A DNA stretch of 64,000 bases, taken from assembly GCF_000005505.3 (NCBI RefSeq), contig NC_016133.3:3410001-3474000 (forward strand), written 5' to 3'. Below are positions 43,417 to 54,748 of this stretch, one piece after another. This DNA is from Brachypodium distachyon. Taxonomy: Eukaryota > Streptophyta > Magnoliopsida > Poales > Poaceae. Position numbers and translations under genes: made by a program. Numbering within the stretch: position 1 is the first letter of the stretch; the number at the start of each line of letters is the position of its first letter. The notes under the pieces were generated by a model. That model did not search any database. It was not told the DNA's origin and saw only the letters and a list, made by a program, of their open reading frames with translations.

Positions 43417-43815
43417 CTCGATCCATCATCATCCAATGCTCCTCCAATGCATGTAGGCTAAGATAGAGGATTAAGTAGGCCTAAGTTGATTAAGTACTAC
43501 GCAGGTTGATTTTGCCAATGGCGATCGGTCCTCTGTTCGCCATTTGAACACAGCTCTAGGTTATTTTGTGCGCGCCAGTGCTAGCTGATACTTCTGGAGC
43601 GATCAACTCTACGTAAGTTCAGAGGGAGTAATTAGTGGCATAATCTCTGTATCTGCTGGCAGGATTAAATTGTTGGTAACTAGGACTACTATGTTACAAT
43701 GAAATCTGAATGCCTAGAACAATGAAATATGAATGCCTGGCACATATATATTCCGTCTCAAAGCCGACTTAATAACCGTGCAATTTGTGTGTAACAAGTC
43801 AAAACTACTTTTGTA
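43417..43815 (+). other. ALOG gene 3' UTR and spacer
   Basis: AT-rich sequence after the TAG at 43414-43416, with no other feature before the MITE at 43816. Confidence 0.5.
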
Positions 43816-43975
43816 CTCCCTCCGTTTCATAATTCTTGTCGTTTCGTTTCGTAATTCTTGTCGAAATATTACATGTATCTCGTTTCATAATTCTTGTCGA
43901 AATATTACATGTATCTAGACACTTTTTAGAAATAAATACATCTATTTTTGTTCAAATTTGAGACAAGAATTATGG
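43816..43975. mobile_element. Stowaway MITE with internally amplified left arm
   Basis: The left end CTCCCTCCGTTTCATAATTC is followed by two further copies of the CATAATTCTTGTCG segment; the longer unit CATAATTCTTGTCGAAATAT is present at least once more. The right end (GACAAGAATTATGG) has lost the terminal CGGAGGGAG. Confidence 0.8.
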
Positions 43976-44379
43976 TAATTTTCTGAAAACTTGTCCCGTA
44001 AAAGGAAATTACCTAGAAGCAAGTTTTGTAAATTCTGTTCATCCGTCATCTCTTTGGTTTGATATTACTCACCACCACGATTGCCATGTGGTATATCTGT
44101 ATTTTTTCCAGGTCCAATAGCAAAAAGATACTCCCTCTACTATCATACTCGTAGTAGCCATTATTCGTGCATCAGTGCTTTCTGATTTTTGTTGACAAAC
44201 CTTGGGTGCTTGCACTATTTTGTGTGTGGACTTTCTTGATGCACAGACTCTCTAAAAATGAATAATATGGTTTAGTGAAACGGTTATCCTCTATTATCCA
44301 TATCCGATTTCGACGCTGACACATAGGACATACTCCGCCCGTCTATTAGGCTGATTAGCGTATCCGCCCGTGTATCCGA
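43976..44379. other. Spacer, no gene seen
   Basis: AT-rich, without recognisable feature. Confidence 0.4.
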
Positions 44380-44416
44380 CCTTGTGTTTCTTTTTGAGAG
44401 ACGGCCTTGTGTTTCT
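44380..44416 (-). repeat. Micro-insertion with 12-bp flanking duplication
   Basis: CCTTGTGTTTCT at 44380-44391 and 44405-44416 flanks a 13-bp insert. It reads CCGTCTCTCAAAA on the minus strand, the type of short A-tailed end seen on grass LINEs. Confidence 0.6.
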
Positions 44417-44595
44417 AACAAAACTTCATTCTCTATATCTGAGCTCATCCGCATGCACAACTTTTCAAACACTACCCTATTGGTTGAAGCATTTATTCCT
44501 TGGCTCATAATGCATTGTACTTTCACATATAAATTTCCAAATAATTTTTGCATGCAAGTTAGCTTCATCCGGTTTTCAAATCTAGCTACTAGATA

Positions 44596-44897
44596 CTCCC
44601 TCAATTCTCCGTATACATGGTCTCTCAAAATTTTCTATAAAACCGTTAAAAATATATTACCTCCTTTTCGCACAAAAAATGACGTCAACGCATTTCGAAG
44701 TTTAAGTTTGAGCAACAAATAGATCAAGAATATGTAAAATATATTTTATAAAATTTATACCGTTGGAAACGTTTCTTAGATATGAATCCAATGAATAGAT
44801 TTTGTAGCACGTAACTCTCGTATCATTAGATCTAGTTGTTGGGTAAGGTAAAATCTCGAAGTGCGTGGACGCCCTTATTTTTAGGAAAAAAAGAGTA
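44596..44897. mobile_element. Worn MITE related to 54279-54512
   Basis: Shares with the later copy the internal signature GTTGGAAA(C/G)GTTT, ATATGAATCCAATGA and TCTAGTTGTTGG...AAAATCTCGAAGTGCGTG. Its ends are degraded. Confidence 0.55.
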
Positions 44898-45337
44898 ATT
44901 AATGTGAGGTTAAACATTAAATCTTATTTACTTTATTAACTACCTCTTCACTTCATGCATTGGGTGGCCAAAAACTTGGCAGGACATGCTAGCTTGGTAC
45001 GAGGACTGAGGGAAGAGAAAAAAAAAAGGACTTGTATATTGGAATTTCACGATTCTGGAGATGAGCCTTCTTATGTGTTGAACTGGAGGGAGTAAATTTT
45101 GTACATGTCATCCAATGATCACTTCATCTACAATAACCGTATGCTAGGTGAAAATGATATATCTATGGGTTGAATTATATGTGTGGAACTGCTAATATAC
45201 TTGCATTTGAAAGCCTTGTATTCTTGATTGATCTTTATATTACAGCACATCTTTTACGGTTTTAGGTAATATTTTGCTAAAATCTCGTGATCGAAAGTGG
45301 TAATTTGCTAACATATTCGTGAATGCTATTATAGGGT

Positions 45338-45417
45338 GTGTCTAACATATTCGTTCATATTGGCATATGATACTGACCGTGTTCGAGTCCAACTCCTAGA
45401 TAAAAAAAGCGTGTCTA
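45338..45417 (+). mobile_element. Possible truncated tRNA-derived SINE
   Basis: A 66-bp piece holds a Pol III B-box-like TGTTCGAGTCC (45380-45390) and ends in AAAAAAA, flanked by GTGTCTA (45338-45344 and 45411-45417). A second repeat, CTAACATATTCGT, upstream confuses the border, so this is tentative. Confidence 0.35.
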
Positions 45418-45756
45418 TTTATTAGTCGGTGATTTTTAAGCAAAATGATTAAAATAAGTTGACGCATCAGAAACGTTGGATTAAGATCTACGTGTCATTT
45501 TCATTCTTTTCTCCCATGTGCTGTAGTTGGATTATGATCCAACGACCACGTAAATTGACTGATCTCTAGCTGTATAAAAAGCATTCAACTTCTCTGTACA
45601 GCAATGGTTAAGAACATGGAACAAGCACTAGCCAGCACTTTTCAACCCCTAGAAACGTACTACATATTCACCATCCAATTGTGTACACTGCCTGCTTCCT
45701 GCACTGTATCCGATCTCACGTCGGTTCCACGTACATATGCGTCGACATGCATACTA

Positions 45757-45869
45757 CTGCCTCTGCTTCATAATTATTGTCTTAAATTTGGCTAAAAATA
45801 GATGTATGTATTTCTAAAAACTATCTAGATACATCTAATATTTTGACAAGAATTATAAAACGGAGAGAG
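45757..45869. mobile_element. Stowaway MITE (113 bp)
   Basis: Left CTGCCTCTGCTTCATAATTA mirrored by AGAATTATAAAACGGAGAGA G; TA borders at 45755-45756 and 45870-45871. Confidence 0.8.
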
Positions 45870-46060
45870 TAATCTCGCTCATAACGGACGGTCGATCATC
45901 CAGTGGAGCAGTAGTGTACGTCCTGTACAGAAGAACATCGATCATGGAGTTCATCATCATGGACGGGACACCCGCTGGCTCGATCGCCTACCTGTGAGAG
46001 TCACCAGTACGCTACAGCCTACAGGCGTCAGTGCGCCAATGTATAGTGCAGCACCTCCCA

Positions 46061-46099
46061 GTAAGTCACAGTTAAGAAAAACAAAAAAAGGTAAGTCAC
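46061..46099 (+). repeat. Micro-insertion with A-rich tail and 9-bp flanking duplication
   Basis: GTAAGTCAC at 46061-46069 and 46091-46099 flanks a 21-bp insert beginning AGTTAAGAAAAACAAAAAAA. Confidence 0.6.
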
Positions 46100-46280
46100 G
46101 AAGGGGATCGAAGAAGAGACGGCTCAATCCAGCTAGTAAGTTAATATAGTGGTGGGTGGTGGGTCGTTTAGGTTAAGATCATTTTGCTCGGTGGAGTGGT
46201 TTTTTTTTTAGGTGGAGAAAAGATTCCCCACTGAATATAGGGGTGAGTGGTTTAGGTTAGTTAATAATTTAGTTAATAAT

Positions 46281-47966
46281 TAATGGGTCGTTGCATGGAA
46301 AACAAAAAATTCCTACGAGAAGTGCGGAAAAAATCCAAGACAATATCTACTAAATGTAAGTAACGAGAGGGATTATGAGCATCATACCCTCGTAGACCAC
46401 AAGGCGTTACGATCACGGGATTGTTGTTGGCGTAGTGGTACTTTCGATGAGATCGATCTCAATGCCGAACGTACGGCACCTCCTTGGTTTCCACACGTAC
46501 GGCTTGATGTCGTCTCCTCCTTCTTGATCCAGCAAGACGAGGGGGAGAGGTTGACGAGATCCTAGCAGCACGACGGCATGGTGTAGGATATGGTCGAGAG
46601 CTCCGCGGGCAGGGCTTCGCTGCGCACGGGAGAGAAGGAGAGGGGCTCAGGGAAGAGAGATCCAGCTGAGGGCTTGGTGTCTTCTCTCCCCCTGCTCCTC
46701 CCCTCTATTTATACAGGGGTGGTGGTCAGGGTTTGCCCCTCCTCAAAGAAGAGGCTAGGGCCGGCTAGGGGAGTCCCGGAAGGATTCCTCCTTCTGCCCG
46801 GCCCCCCCACGCACGTGGTTCTCCACCTTGGTGGAGTCCCCACGTTTCCTACCATTAGGGGATAATTAATTAATTAGATTGCTCCAATTAATTCATATAG
46901 AGGCCCAATTAAATTCTCCGAAATATTCCGGAACATTTCAGAACCTTCTGAGAACTTCCGAAACCTTTTAAAATATTCCCGGTCAATACCGAAAATACCA
47001 CGAACTTTTCCGGAACCCTGAAACTGCTTTTCCATATATAAATCTTATCTCCGGACCATTCCGAAGCTTCTCGTGATGTCCTGGATCCCATCCGAGACTT
47101 CGAATTAATATTCGATATCACCATCTATTATCTCATCAAACCCTAGCGACATTAAGCGTTAAGTGTGTGACCCTACAGGTTCGATAACCAACAGCGGGAC
47201 CTAGATGTCCATAATGGTTCTCACATATTCCACGAAGATCTCGTCGGTTGAACCACGATGTCAAGGATTCAATTAATCCGGTATCCAATTCCCTTTGTCT
47301 CGCGATATATTATTTGCCCGAGATTTGATCGTCGGTATCACCATACCTAGTTCAATCTCGTTACCGGCAAGTTCTCTTTACTCGTACCGTAATATAATAT
47401 CACCGTGACTAAACACATTAGTCACATGCTTGCAAGCTCATTAGGATGTTATATTACCGAGAGGGCCCAGAGATATCTCTCCGTCACACGAAGTGACAAA
47501 TCCCAGTCTTGATCATACAACCCAACAAGCACCTTCCGAGATACCTGAAGAACACCTTTATGATCACCCAGTTACGAGATGACGGTTGATGTAGACAAAG
47601 TATTCTTCCGGTACTAGGGAGTGGCATGATCTCATGGTCTAAGGAAATGATACTTGACATAATGAAAACATTAGCAATTTAAACTTAAGTGACACGATCA
47701 AAAGATATTCTTAGGTTTGGGTCTGTCCATCACATCATTCTCCTAATGATATGACCTCGTTATTAAATGGTTAGGAAACCTTAACCATCTTTTAATCAAC
47801 GAGCTAATCTAGTAGAGACGTATTAGGGACACGGTATTTGTTTATTTATCCACACATGTATTTAGTTTCCTGTTAATACAATTATAACATGAATAATAAA
47901 CATTTATCAAGAATAAAAAAAATATGAATAATAACAAATTGTTATTACCTCTGTGACATATTTTCA
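46281..47966 (-). mobile_element. Solo LTR (about 1.69 kb) of a BARE/Angela-like copia element
   Basis: Long LTR sequence in minus orientation with no internal domain on either side. Hallmarks shared with wheat-tribe BARE/Angela LTRs as I know them include CATGGAAAACAAAAAATTCC, TTCTTGATCCAGCAAGA, TTGCCCGAGATTTGATCGTC, GACAAATCCCAGTCTTGATC and GTTTGGGTCTGTCCATCACA. The borders are flanked by the 5-bp direct repeat ATAAT (46276-46280 and 47967-47971), so internal recombination of a full element is the simplest origin. The terminal bases have decayed from TG...CA. Confidence 0.8.
46706..46713 (-). promoter_or_regulatory. TATA box within the solo LTR
   Basis: The minus strand reads CTGTATAAATAGAGG, the LTR promoter TATA of this family. 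It could still drive minus-strand transcription toward 46 kb. Confidence 0.5.
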
Positions 47967-47971
47967 ATAAT

Positions 47972-48519
47972 AATTTGATATGTCTGTCTGATCTTGATTA
48001 ACCACATGAATGTTGGTTGTCAAACATGAAGCCTAGAGACTCTATGGAAAGGAAGTGTACGAATGAAAGGAAGCTTAGTGGGAATGGATGGGACTCGTGC
48101 ATGCGCTGCATGTTTCAGGGTTTCCCCTGATTCGGCAGGTCTGCCTGCTCTCCGATCCATGCATCGACGACAGCGTCTCTGGTCGATCGACAGTCAACCG
48201 TTGACGGCTTTTATTTCTGCGTTTCCTCAATTTGATGACCGCCTTATCTGGTCTAAACCAAATGCATGGATTTTGCGAACGTGTTTGCTTAGTTTTAGAC
48301 GTGGCTGCTGTCATTCAGATTCTTCGTGTGCTATCTCCAACCACTCATATATGACAATGTTTTGGAGTAAAGCAAAACATAGAAAAGGAAAAAACATAGG
48401 ACTGTGATAGGATAATAGTTGCCATTAAGGAATTATTCAATATCATTCGTATGAAATAAAAGAGGCTGAATGTAATATTTATTTTTCTAAAAAAACACAA
48501 GAAGTCAATGAGATTGTTA
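47972..48519. other. Spacer, no gene seen
   Basis: Chance ORFs on both strands near 48060-48410 without domain features. Confidence 0.4.
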
Positions 48520-48675
48520 GGCTCATTCAGTTTGAAGAATTCTTAAATAACTTTTACTGGATTATAATTCTTACGAATGTTTTATGCGTAGCATTCATTT
48601 CATAGGAATAGAGAGTAAGAGACGCTATCATTTAGTTTTTCAATTCTATGATTTTAAAATCATGTAAACCGAGCC
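48520..48675. mobile_element. Tourist-like MITE (156 bp)
   Basis: GGCTCATTCAGTTTG at the left and CATGTAAACCGAGCC at the right, with the 3-bp target duplication TTA (48517-48519, 48676-48678) typical of PIF/Harbinger MITEs. Confidence 0.7.
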
Positions 48676-48678
48676 TTA

Positions 48679-50338
48679 AAAATCACTTCGTTTGTTTCCT
48701 TCGAAACAAATACATATCTGTAGTCAATTGTCCTATGAAAATTTTTAATCTTTGGATTTTCTGTGAATATCTTCTAAACCCCTTGTGTTTGGTACTTAAG
48801 TTTTGAAGAGTTTTGGGGTGTTTTCTACGGTTGAAATGGTTGTGTGGTACGAAGATGATTATCTCTAATTTTTCCTACAAAACACTCTATTTCTTTATCA
48901 AATTAAAACACTTTTGATAAAAAAAAACCACTATTGTTTTTGGGTTTTAAGAGTTTTACATGAACAACCAAACCACTCGAATACAAAACACCGGTGGCTA
49001 AAAATACACTTACCCCAAACACCAAATGAGTCCTTAACCGTTCGAACGTATGCAAGTGGTAATAACTCGAAACGATGAAGCAGGTACTACCAGCATGGGC
49101 GCACAGTTCGATGCCTCGGACTACTCTCGTTACCTATAGATAGCTACAAACGGACAGATGAATGCTTGAATGGACACAGCTGATAGCACGCCGGGAAACA
49201 AGGGGACGGGGCACATCATACATCACACGTCCTATCCTCTCCTGCAGCACTAGCTTCACTTAATTTGCAGGACCAAGCCCCTGACGCCTCAGGTCACATC
49301 ACCTCACCTGAGACAGACTACTAGGACAGTACGTTCGACCGACCGGCCGGGGAGCTCGAGCTCGAGCTCGATCCACTCGAGTCCGGATTTATTACACTCT
49401 CTGATCTGATAATATAGCCGGGCCCGGCCGGTGTCCGTGCATGTCTCCCTCGCTCCTCTGAAACGGATTCACACTCTCAGCTGCTAGCTAGCGTGCCATG
49501 CAAGCGATAGATATGTGTGCAGCCAAATCGGGGCAGCGAATGGGCCCCGGCGGTCGACGTGATATGATATTGATGTGATGTGACTCGGCTAGCTGACCAG
49601 CGCAGGCCGGATGGAAGGGAAGCCCGCGTTGCGCACACGTGGCGGTTTAGGCGTCTGCCTGCAGGTTCCACGTGGCCTTCGCCTCCGCTGGCGTGTCCTG
49701 TTGCTAGCAGCTTTCCTGGCGTCGACCTTAGTCAGCTTTGACCGCCGGGAACGTAGGGCTTTGTTTGGTTCGCATCCATCGGTGGCGCCTGGTTTGATCG
49801 CTGCTAACTCGCTGATCAGGCAGCAAATTTCGTCGGGCATGTTGTTCAGGACTCCAACCAAACAGCTCTGTACGAAACTCGTGGCTCTGGTGTCGGGCTC
49901 ATGAATGCAAGCTAGCTAGACGCGCTGGCACTGACCATTTTCTTTCTTCTTCGTTGTAAACAAGCGGACATATGTGACGGGGAGAACCAATCAGTGAAGT
50001 ACTTCACCTGATTTTGGGTTTCCGTGAGTTCCATGACCTGTTGTCCCACGTATCAGCCATCCAAAATTGACGTTACGTCACTGAATCCAGATATGGCGGA
50101 GGAGAGTAGTACGGAGTCTCAAACAAAAGTCATTATCTGTTGTGAAAAAAGCTCTGTTCGGCAACTCTCCCGAATCCTTCAAACCCGCAAATCTTTCTCC
50201 GCCAACTCGATCTGTTCTGAGATTTATCAATCTGTTCGGACAAACTGCTGTTTTGTTTTTTCTCCATCCGTTCTTTCTGATGGGCCGGCCTGGTAAACTG
50301 ATGGGCCTCCTTGGTGGTCGTTGCCGGGAACAGTTTCA
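48679..50338. other. Spacer upstream of HCS, MITE-like parts only
   Basis: 48775-49030 has GTGTTTGG/CCAAACAC ends of a worn MITE. 49755-49869 is bounded by AGGGCTTTGTTTGG and CCAAACAGCTCT and is probably another hAT-type MITE; no target duplication was settled. No gene is seen. Confidence 0.4.
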
Positions 50339-50383
50339 CGTACCGAGTGGCTTTCCCTTTAAAAAAAAAACGTACCGAGTGGC
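50339..50383 (+). repeat. Micro-insertion with ten-A tail and 13-bp flanking duplication, upstream of HCS
   Basis: CGTACCGAGTGGC at 50339-50351 and 50371-50383 flanks the 19-bp insert TTTCCCTTTAAAAAAAAAA. It sits about 125 bp before the HCS start codon, in its promoter or leader. Confidence 0.75.
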
Positions 50384-50506
50384 TGCCAAAACTTTGACAA
50401 AAAACGAACTCCAACTTTCTTGTTCCCGTTCTCTGAAATAAGGAAAGTGTCGGGCGGAGGAAACAAAGAAGAACAACACCAGCTTACTGAAACTCTCCCA
50501 AACTCG

Positions 50507-53196
50507 ATGCCGTTCCCCGCCCGCCTCCCGCCCAAGGCCGCCGCCGCCGCCGCAGCAGCAGCAGCAGCTACTGCCGCGGCCGTGCTCGCAGCCGTCGCCG
50601 TCCGCCGCTACCTCTCCGCCCACTCATCCCGCGCGGCCCCATGCGCCGCGAGTAGGGGCAGCACCGCCGCCGCCGCCAGCGGTACCACCCTCCTCGTGTT
50701 CTCCGGCAAGTCCGCCCAGGACCAGCGGCTCCTCGCTTCCGCCGCCACTTCCCTCTCCCTAGAGGATGGCGCCGAGCTCTCCGTATCCCTCGCGTCCGAC
50801 GCCGGCGGCGGGGATGGCGAGGGCTTTGACGCGGCCGCCTACATGGGCGCGCTCCGGGCGCTGCGATTCGGGCGGTGGATGCTCTGGTCGCCGCGGATGG
50901 CCTCCACGCACGACCTCGTGGCGCAGTGAGTGTGAGATTATTTTGTTCTTGAATCTGAAGATTTTGGTGTCAAATCGATCAACTTGGGGTTGTTTCCTTA
51001 AGTAGCTCCCGCGTCCTCTCCTGCTTGCTTGTAGGAACTTCGCCAAGCTTCCGGTGGGCGTCGTGTGCGTCGCCGACGTGCAGTTCAAAGGCAGAGGTGC
51101 GTCAAATATAATCTTATTGGTGCTTGCCTGTCTCTGTTAGTGTTAGTGACTTAGTGTGTGTTAGTTCTGAAAGATTTTGTTATCTTGGCGATAAAATCCC
51201 TAGCAGTTAGGTGGATGGATTATGCTCTGGTTATATGTTGATTTAAGTGATTGAAGTTGGTGCGCGATTTATGGGATAAATAGCTCCAGAAATAGCGACC
51301 TTGCTGAGTGAATTTGGATTTGTAAATGATCTATGTTAGTTCTCGAGATTTTGCTATCTCGGCAATCAAATTCCGTGAGGTGGATCTATTATGCCATGGT
51401 TATGTGTTGATTGAAGTACCTGCGTGGTTTATGGGATAAATGGCTCCAGAATTAGCAACCTTGTTGAGTGAATTTGGAACCGTAAATGATCTATTTGATG
51501 CAATTGATAATTTTCTGTGAAAAGTATAGTTTTGGTGAAGCAAACAACATGAGCGAATTTTGTTTTAGTTGATTCCGCGTTTCCCCCTTGTACGCTGGAT
51601 TCAAAAAAGATCTTAATAAGCATTAGAGCGTTTCACCAATCTTTTTAATGACTTAATCATTGCCATGACTCATGCAGGACGATCAAAGAATGTGTGGGAA
51701 TCACCTCCGGGCTGTCTGATGTTCTCGTTCACATCGCAGATGAATGATGCGCGTAATCTGCCCCTTATGCAGTATGTCGTTTGCCTTGCCATGACCGAAG
51801 CTATCAAAGAGTTGTCCTCTGCTGAGGTGAGGGTTTACTGCCGTACCATTATGTTAGGGTGTTTGGTATGTACTATATGTTACTCCCGCTGATCCTAAAT
51901 TCTTGTCGTGGTTTTAGTTCAAATTTCAACTAAGACCACGACACAATAATTTAGGATGGGAGGGAGTGTGTCCATTGATTGCACAATGAAATTTTCACCA
52001 GGCTAATTTCCTGGTTCTGACGTTATCTATGCAATAAAACTCAGGGCCTTTCAGAGCTAGATGTAAGAATAAAGTGGCCCAATGATCTATATCTAAATGG
52101 GCTAAAAGTTGGTGGCATTCTTTGTACATCGTCCTATGAATTGAAAACCTATAATATTTGTACTGGTAAGCATGTTTCTAAAGCTGTTGATACTAAACTG
52201 CAGGGGTTAAATAATATTCATTCATTATGAAAACTTGGATTCTTTTATATTTTTCAGGTATCGGTTTAAATGTCGATAACAAGAAGCCTACAACATGTTT
52301 GAATGCCGCACTTCAAGAATTAACTGTTAATTCACCTGGACTGAAACGAGAAGACATACTAGCATCCTTCTTCAACAAATTGGAAGTCCTTTTTGAGATT
52401 TTCTCAAACCAAGGTAATTTTGTGTCAATATTTCCTCTCCTTTTGCTAGGAGATAGTGAATTGTGAATACTATTTTGCTCATAATACTACTTTGTTTATC
52501 ATAAGTTTCTTTGTCTTTCTGTGCGCAACCTAATCTGAATTCTAAAATTTGTGGTATGGGGCATCATAATATTTTCTGATTTTTACCGCAGGATTTCAGG
52601 CTCTTGAGGAGCGATACTACAACTCATGGCTTCACAGGTATTGGGAATTATGCTCTGCTGGACTTCCAGTACTGATTTTCAGTCCACCTGCCTTAATTGT
52701 TGACTCTATGGTATTTCTTTTATTTATTTTCATTTCATATTAAAAGAGTTATTTTGTAACCTTCACTGTTATGTAGTGGCCAAAGAGTCGTCGTACAGGA
52801 TGCAAGTGAAGGCCACTCCGTAGAGAGTTTGGTCACTATTCGGGTAAGGGAAGAACTCAGGTGCGATAACTGAGTACATATTTTGCTCTTCCTTAACCAG
52901 ACTAAATCTTTTCAGGGACTAACACCAAGTGGTTATTTATATGCTGACGGCGATGATGGAAAAAGCTATGAGCTGCACCCTGATGGTAACAGGTAATGCC
53001 ATTTGTTATCCATCACTAACATAGTAACATGTTTCTCATTGTCATTGCTTTATATCTGTGCTACATTCTATATGCTTTTGCCTTCATAATTGTGAAGAAT
53101 ATATCGAACACATTGATCAAAGAAATCTAACACAGTTTCCTGCATTGCAGCTTTGATTTCTTCGCAGGATTGGTGAGGAGGAAGATGGGAGCATAA
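50507..53196 (+). CDS. HCS1: Biotin--protein ligase (holocarboxylase synthetase), 380 aa, nine exons
   Basis: Exons 50507-50925, 51035-51096, 51678-51826, 52045-52165, 52258-52413, 52592-52637, 52777-52843, 52916-52992 and 53151-53196 join in frame with GT-AG borders. The enzyme attaches biotin via biotinyl-AMP to carboxylases such as acetyl-CoA carboxylase and methylcrotonyl-CoA carboxylase. The Ala/Arg-rich N-terminus (about 1-55) looks like an organelle transit peptide. The catalytic core shows the biotinyl-AMP loop GRGRSKNVW (159-167) and IKWPNDLYL (219-227) with LKVGGIL, Lys231 matching the biotin-binding lysine of BirA. GLNVDNKKPT and the C-terminal BPL domain (SGQRVVVQDASEG, GLTPSGYLYADGDDG, FDFFAGLVRRK) follow. 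The length is normal for plant HCS. Intron 3 carries a MITE. Confidence 0.96.
51883..51966. mobile_element. Stowaway MITE (84 bp) in HCS intron 3
   Basis: CTCCCGCTGATCCTAAATTC mirrored by AATTTAGGATGGGAGGGAG; inner arms pair further (GTCGTGGTTTTAG against CTAAGACCACGAC). The right TA has become TG. Confidence 0.75.
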
Positions 53197-54276
53197 TACG
53201 GCGTCAGTAGACCAGTAGGTTGTGAAATAGTAGAACACACTGTACAAGGGGATGGAAGGTAGGTAGTTCAGAATCCCAGAATATAGGTGAATGGCACGGC
53301 ATGAAAAAATGCTTCAAACAGCAAAACCAATGAGGTATTCACCTGCATTCTAGTGTGTGCCTAAAACCATGAGTGTTCCCCAGAGGAATCGAAGTCCTGT
53401 TTTCATGTCAGGTTTGAAACTGTTGGGCATTATTTGGATGTTTGAGGATTAGGTCTAATCGGCCTTCAGGTGCGAAAGGAAATTGAGGACTAAGCCATCC
53501 GCGTAAGATCGAATGGGAGCCCAAACTTTTGAAACCATGAGGGCTGAAACAAGGGAGTCAAAATCACTATGTGGAAGTTGTGGTCATTTCTGAACGCTTG
53601 TGTGTTCAAGGACACTACACCAAGATGCCCGGAGGCGGTGGACTCGATCCTGCTCACGCCGGGAAATGGAGCAATGCCAGAGCTAAGTCTTGATACATTT
53701 TCTGTCTATTTGTCCTTTTTTTTCCTTTTGGATGGATTCCTGGTTTCTCCTTTCGAGCTTTTGTAGATTTTGGCACTTTTTTTTTAGGAAAGGAGCATAC
53801 GCCCCCGATTTCATTAGTGAAATCACAGTTGTTCAGATTCTGAACCTAGAGGTTCTTGACAAAAGTAAAAATAATTTTTGGCGCTATTTCGTTCGGCACT
53901 CTCCTTGTTATACACAGAACGACATGTATTTGGATGCGTGTTCGAGAAAATATATTCTTGTGATTGTGCACTGTTTATACGCTAAACGTAGGGAGTTGGA
54001 TAAGGGCAGAGACTAAATCAATTCACCCTCCTAAAAGGTGCCGTGGCTTTGCCCACAAGGCCACAAGGTTTCTAAACTTTGATCAAGTTTATACAAGGAA
54101 CGTAGGTTCAGACTTTTTAAACTTTGATCAAGTTTATACAAGGAACGTAGGTAGTAGAAGGGATAATTTTCTCATTTAGCAGAAGCCTAGCTTCAAACTT
54201 TTTAAACTTTAATCAAGTTTATACAAGGAATGTAGGTAGTAGAAGGGATAGTTTCTACAGGGAAAACGAAGCAAAC
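53197..54276. other. HCS 3' UTR, possible LINE remnant and tandem repeats
   Basis: After the 3' UTR, 53569-53660 reads WKLWSFLNACVFKDTTP, similar to the zf-RVT tail of plant LINEs; this is weak. 54065-54245 holds three related copies of an AAACTTTGATCAAGTTTATA unit followed by CAAGGAACGTAGGTAG. No complete gene. Confidence 0.4.
53975..54060 (+). repeat. Direct repeat partner of 54612-54697
   Basis: GACTAAATCAATTCACCCTC plus CTAAAAGGTGCCGTGGCTTTGCCC is repeated at the later site as ...CAGTTCACCCTCCTAAAAGG AGCCGTGG..., so the F-box leader was duplicated here. Confidence 0.7.
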
Positions 54277-54278
54277 TA

Positions 54279-54512
54279 CTCCCACTTTTTCACAAAGAAT
54301 GGCGCCCACGCTTTTCGAGATCGAACTTTGATAAATAATTAGACCAATTGTATGTAGATTATATGTTACAAATTTTATATTGTTGGAAAGGTTTTTGAAA
54401 TATGAATCCAATGATATAATTTTTGTAAGACATAAATCTCAAACCATTAGTCTAATTGTTGGTCAAAATAAAATCTTGGAATGCGTGCGTGCCATTCTTT
54501 GTGAAATGGAGG
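54279..54512. mobile_element. Stowaway-like MITE (234 bp) with about 30-bp inverted ends
   Basis: CTTTTTCACAAAGAATGG and CGCCCACGC at the left mirror GCGTGCGTGCCATTCTTTGT GAAATGGAG at the right; TA at 54277-54278 and 54513-54514. Related to 44596-44897. Confidence 0.7.
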
Positions 54513-54748
54513 TAGCAGATGACATAGCACGGTGGCATCATTCGGCGATGATTAACTTTCAAATCCGGTAGTGTATATACGCACAGGTAAAGTAATTAAA
54601 TGCCCACTATTTATAGGCTAAACGGAGGGATTTGGATTTTGGATAAATGCTGACTAAATCAGTTCACCCTCCTAAAAGGAGCCGTGGCTTAGCCCAGAAG
54701 GTTTCAAATTTCAAACGCCGACTCAATTCAGATCGGCAGCTAGCTCCC

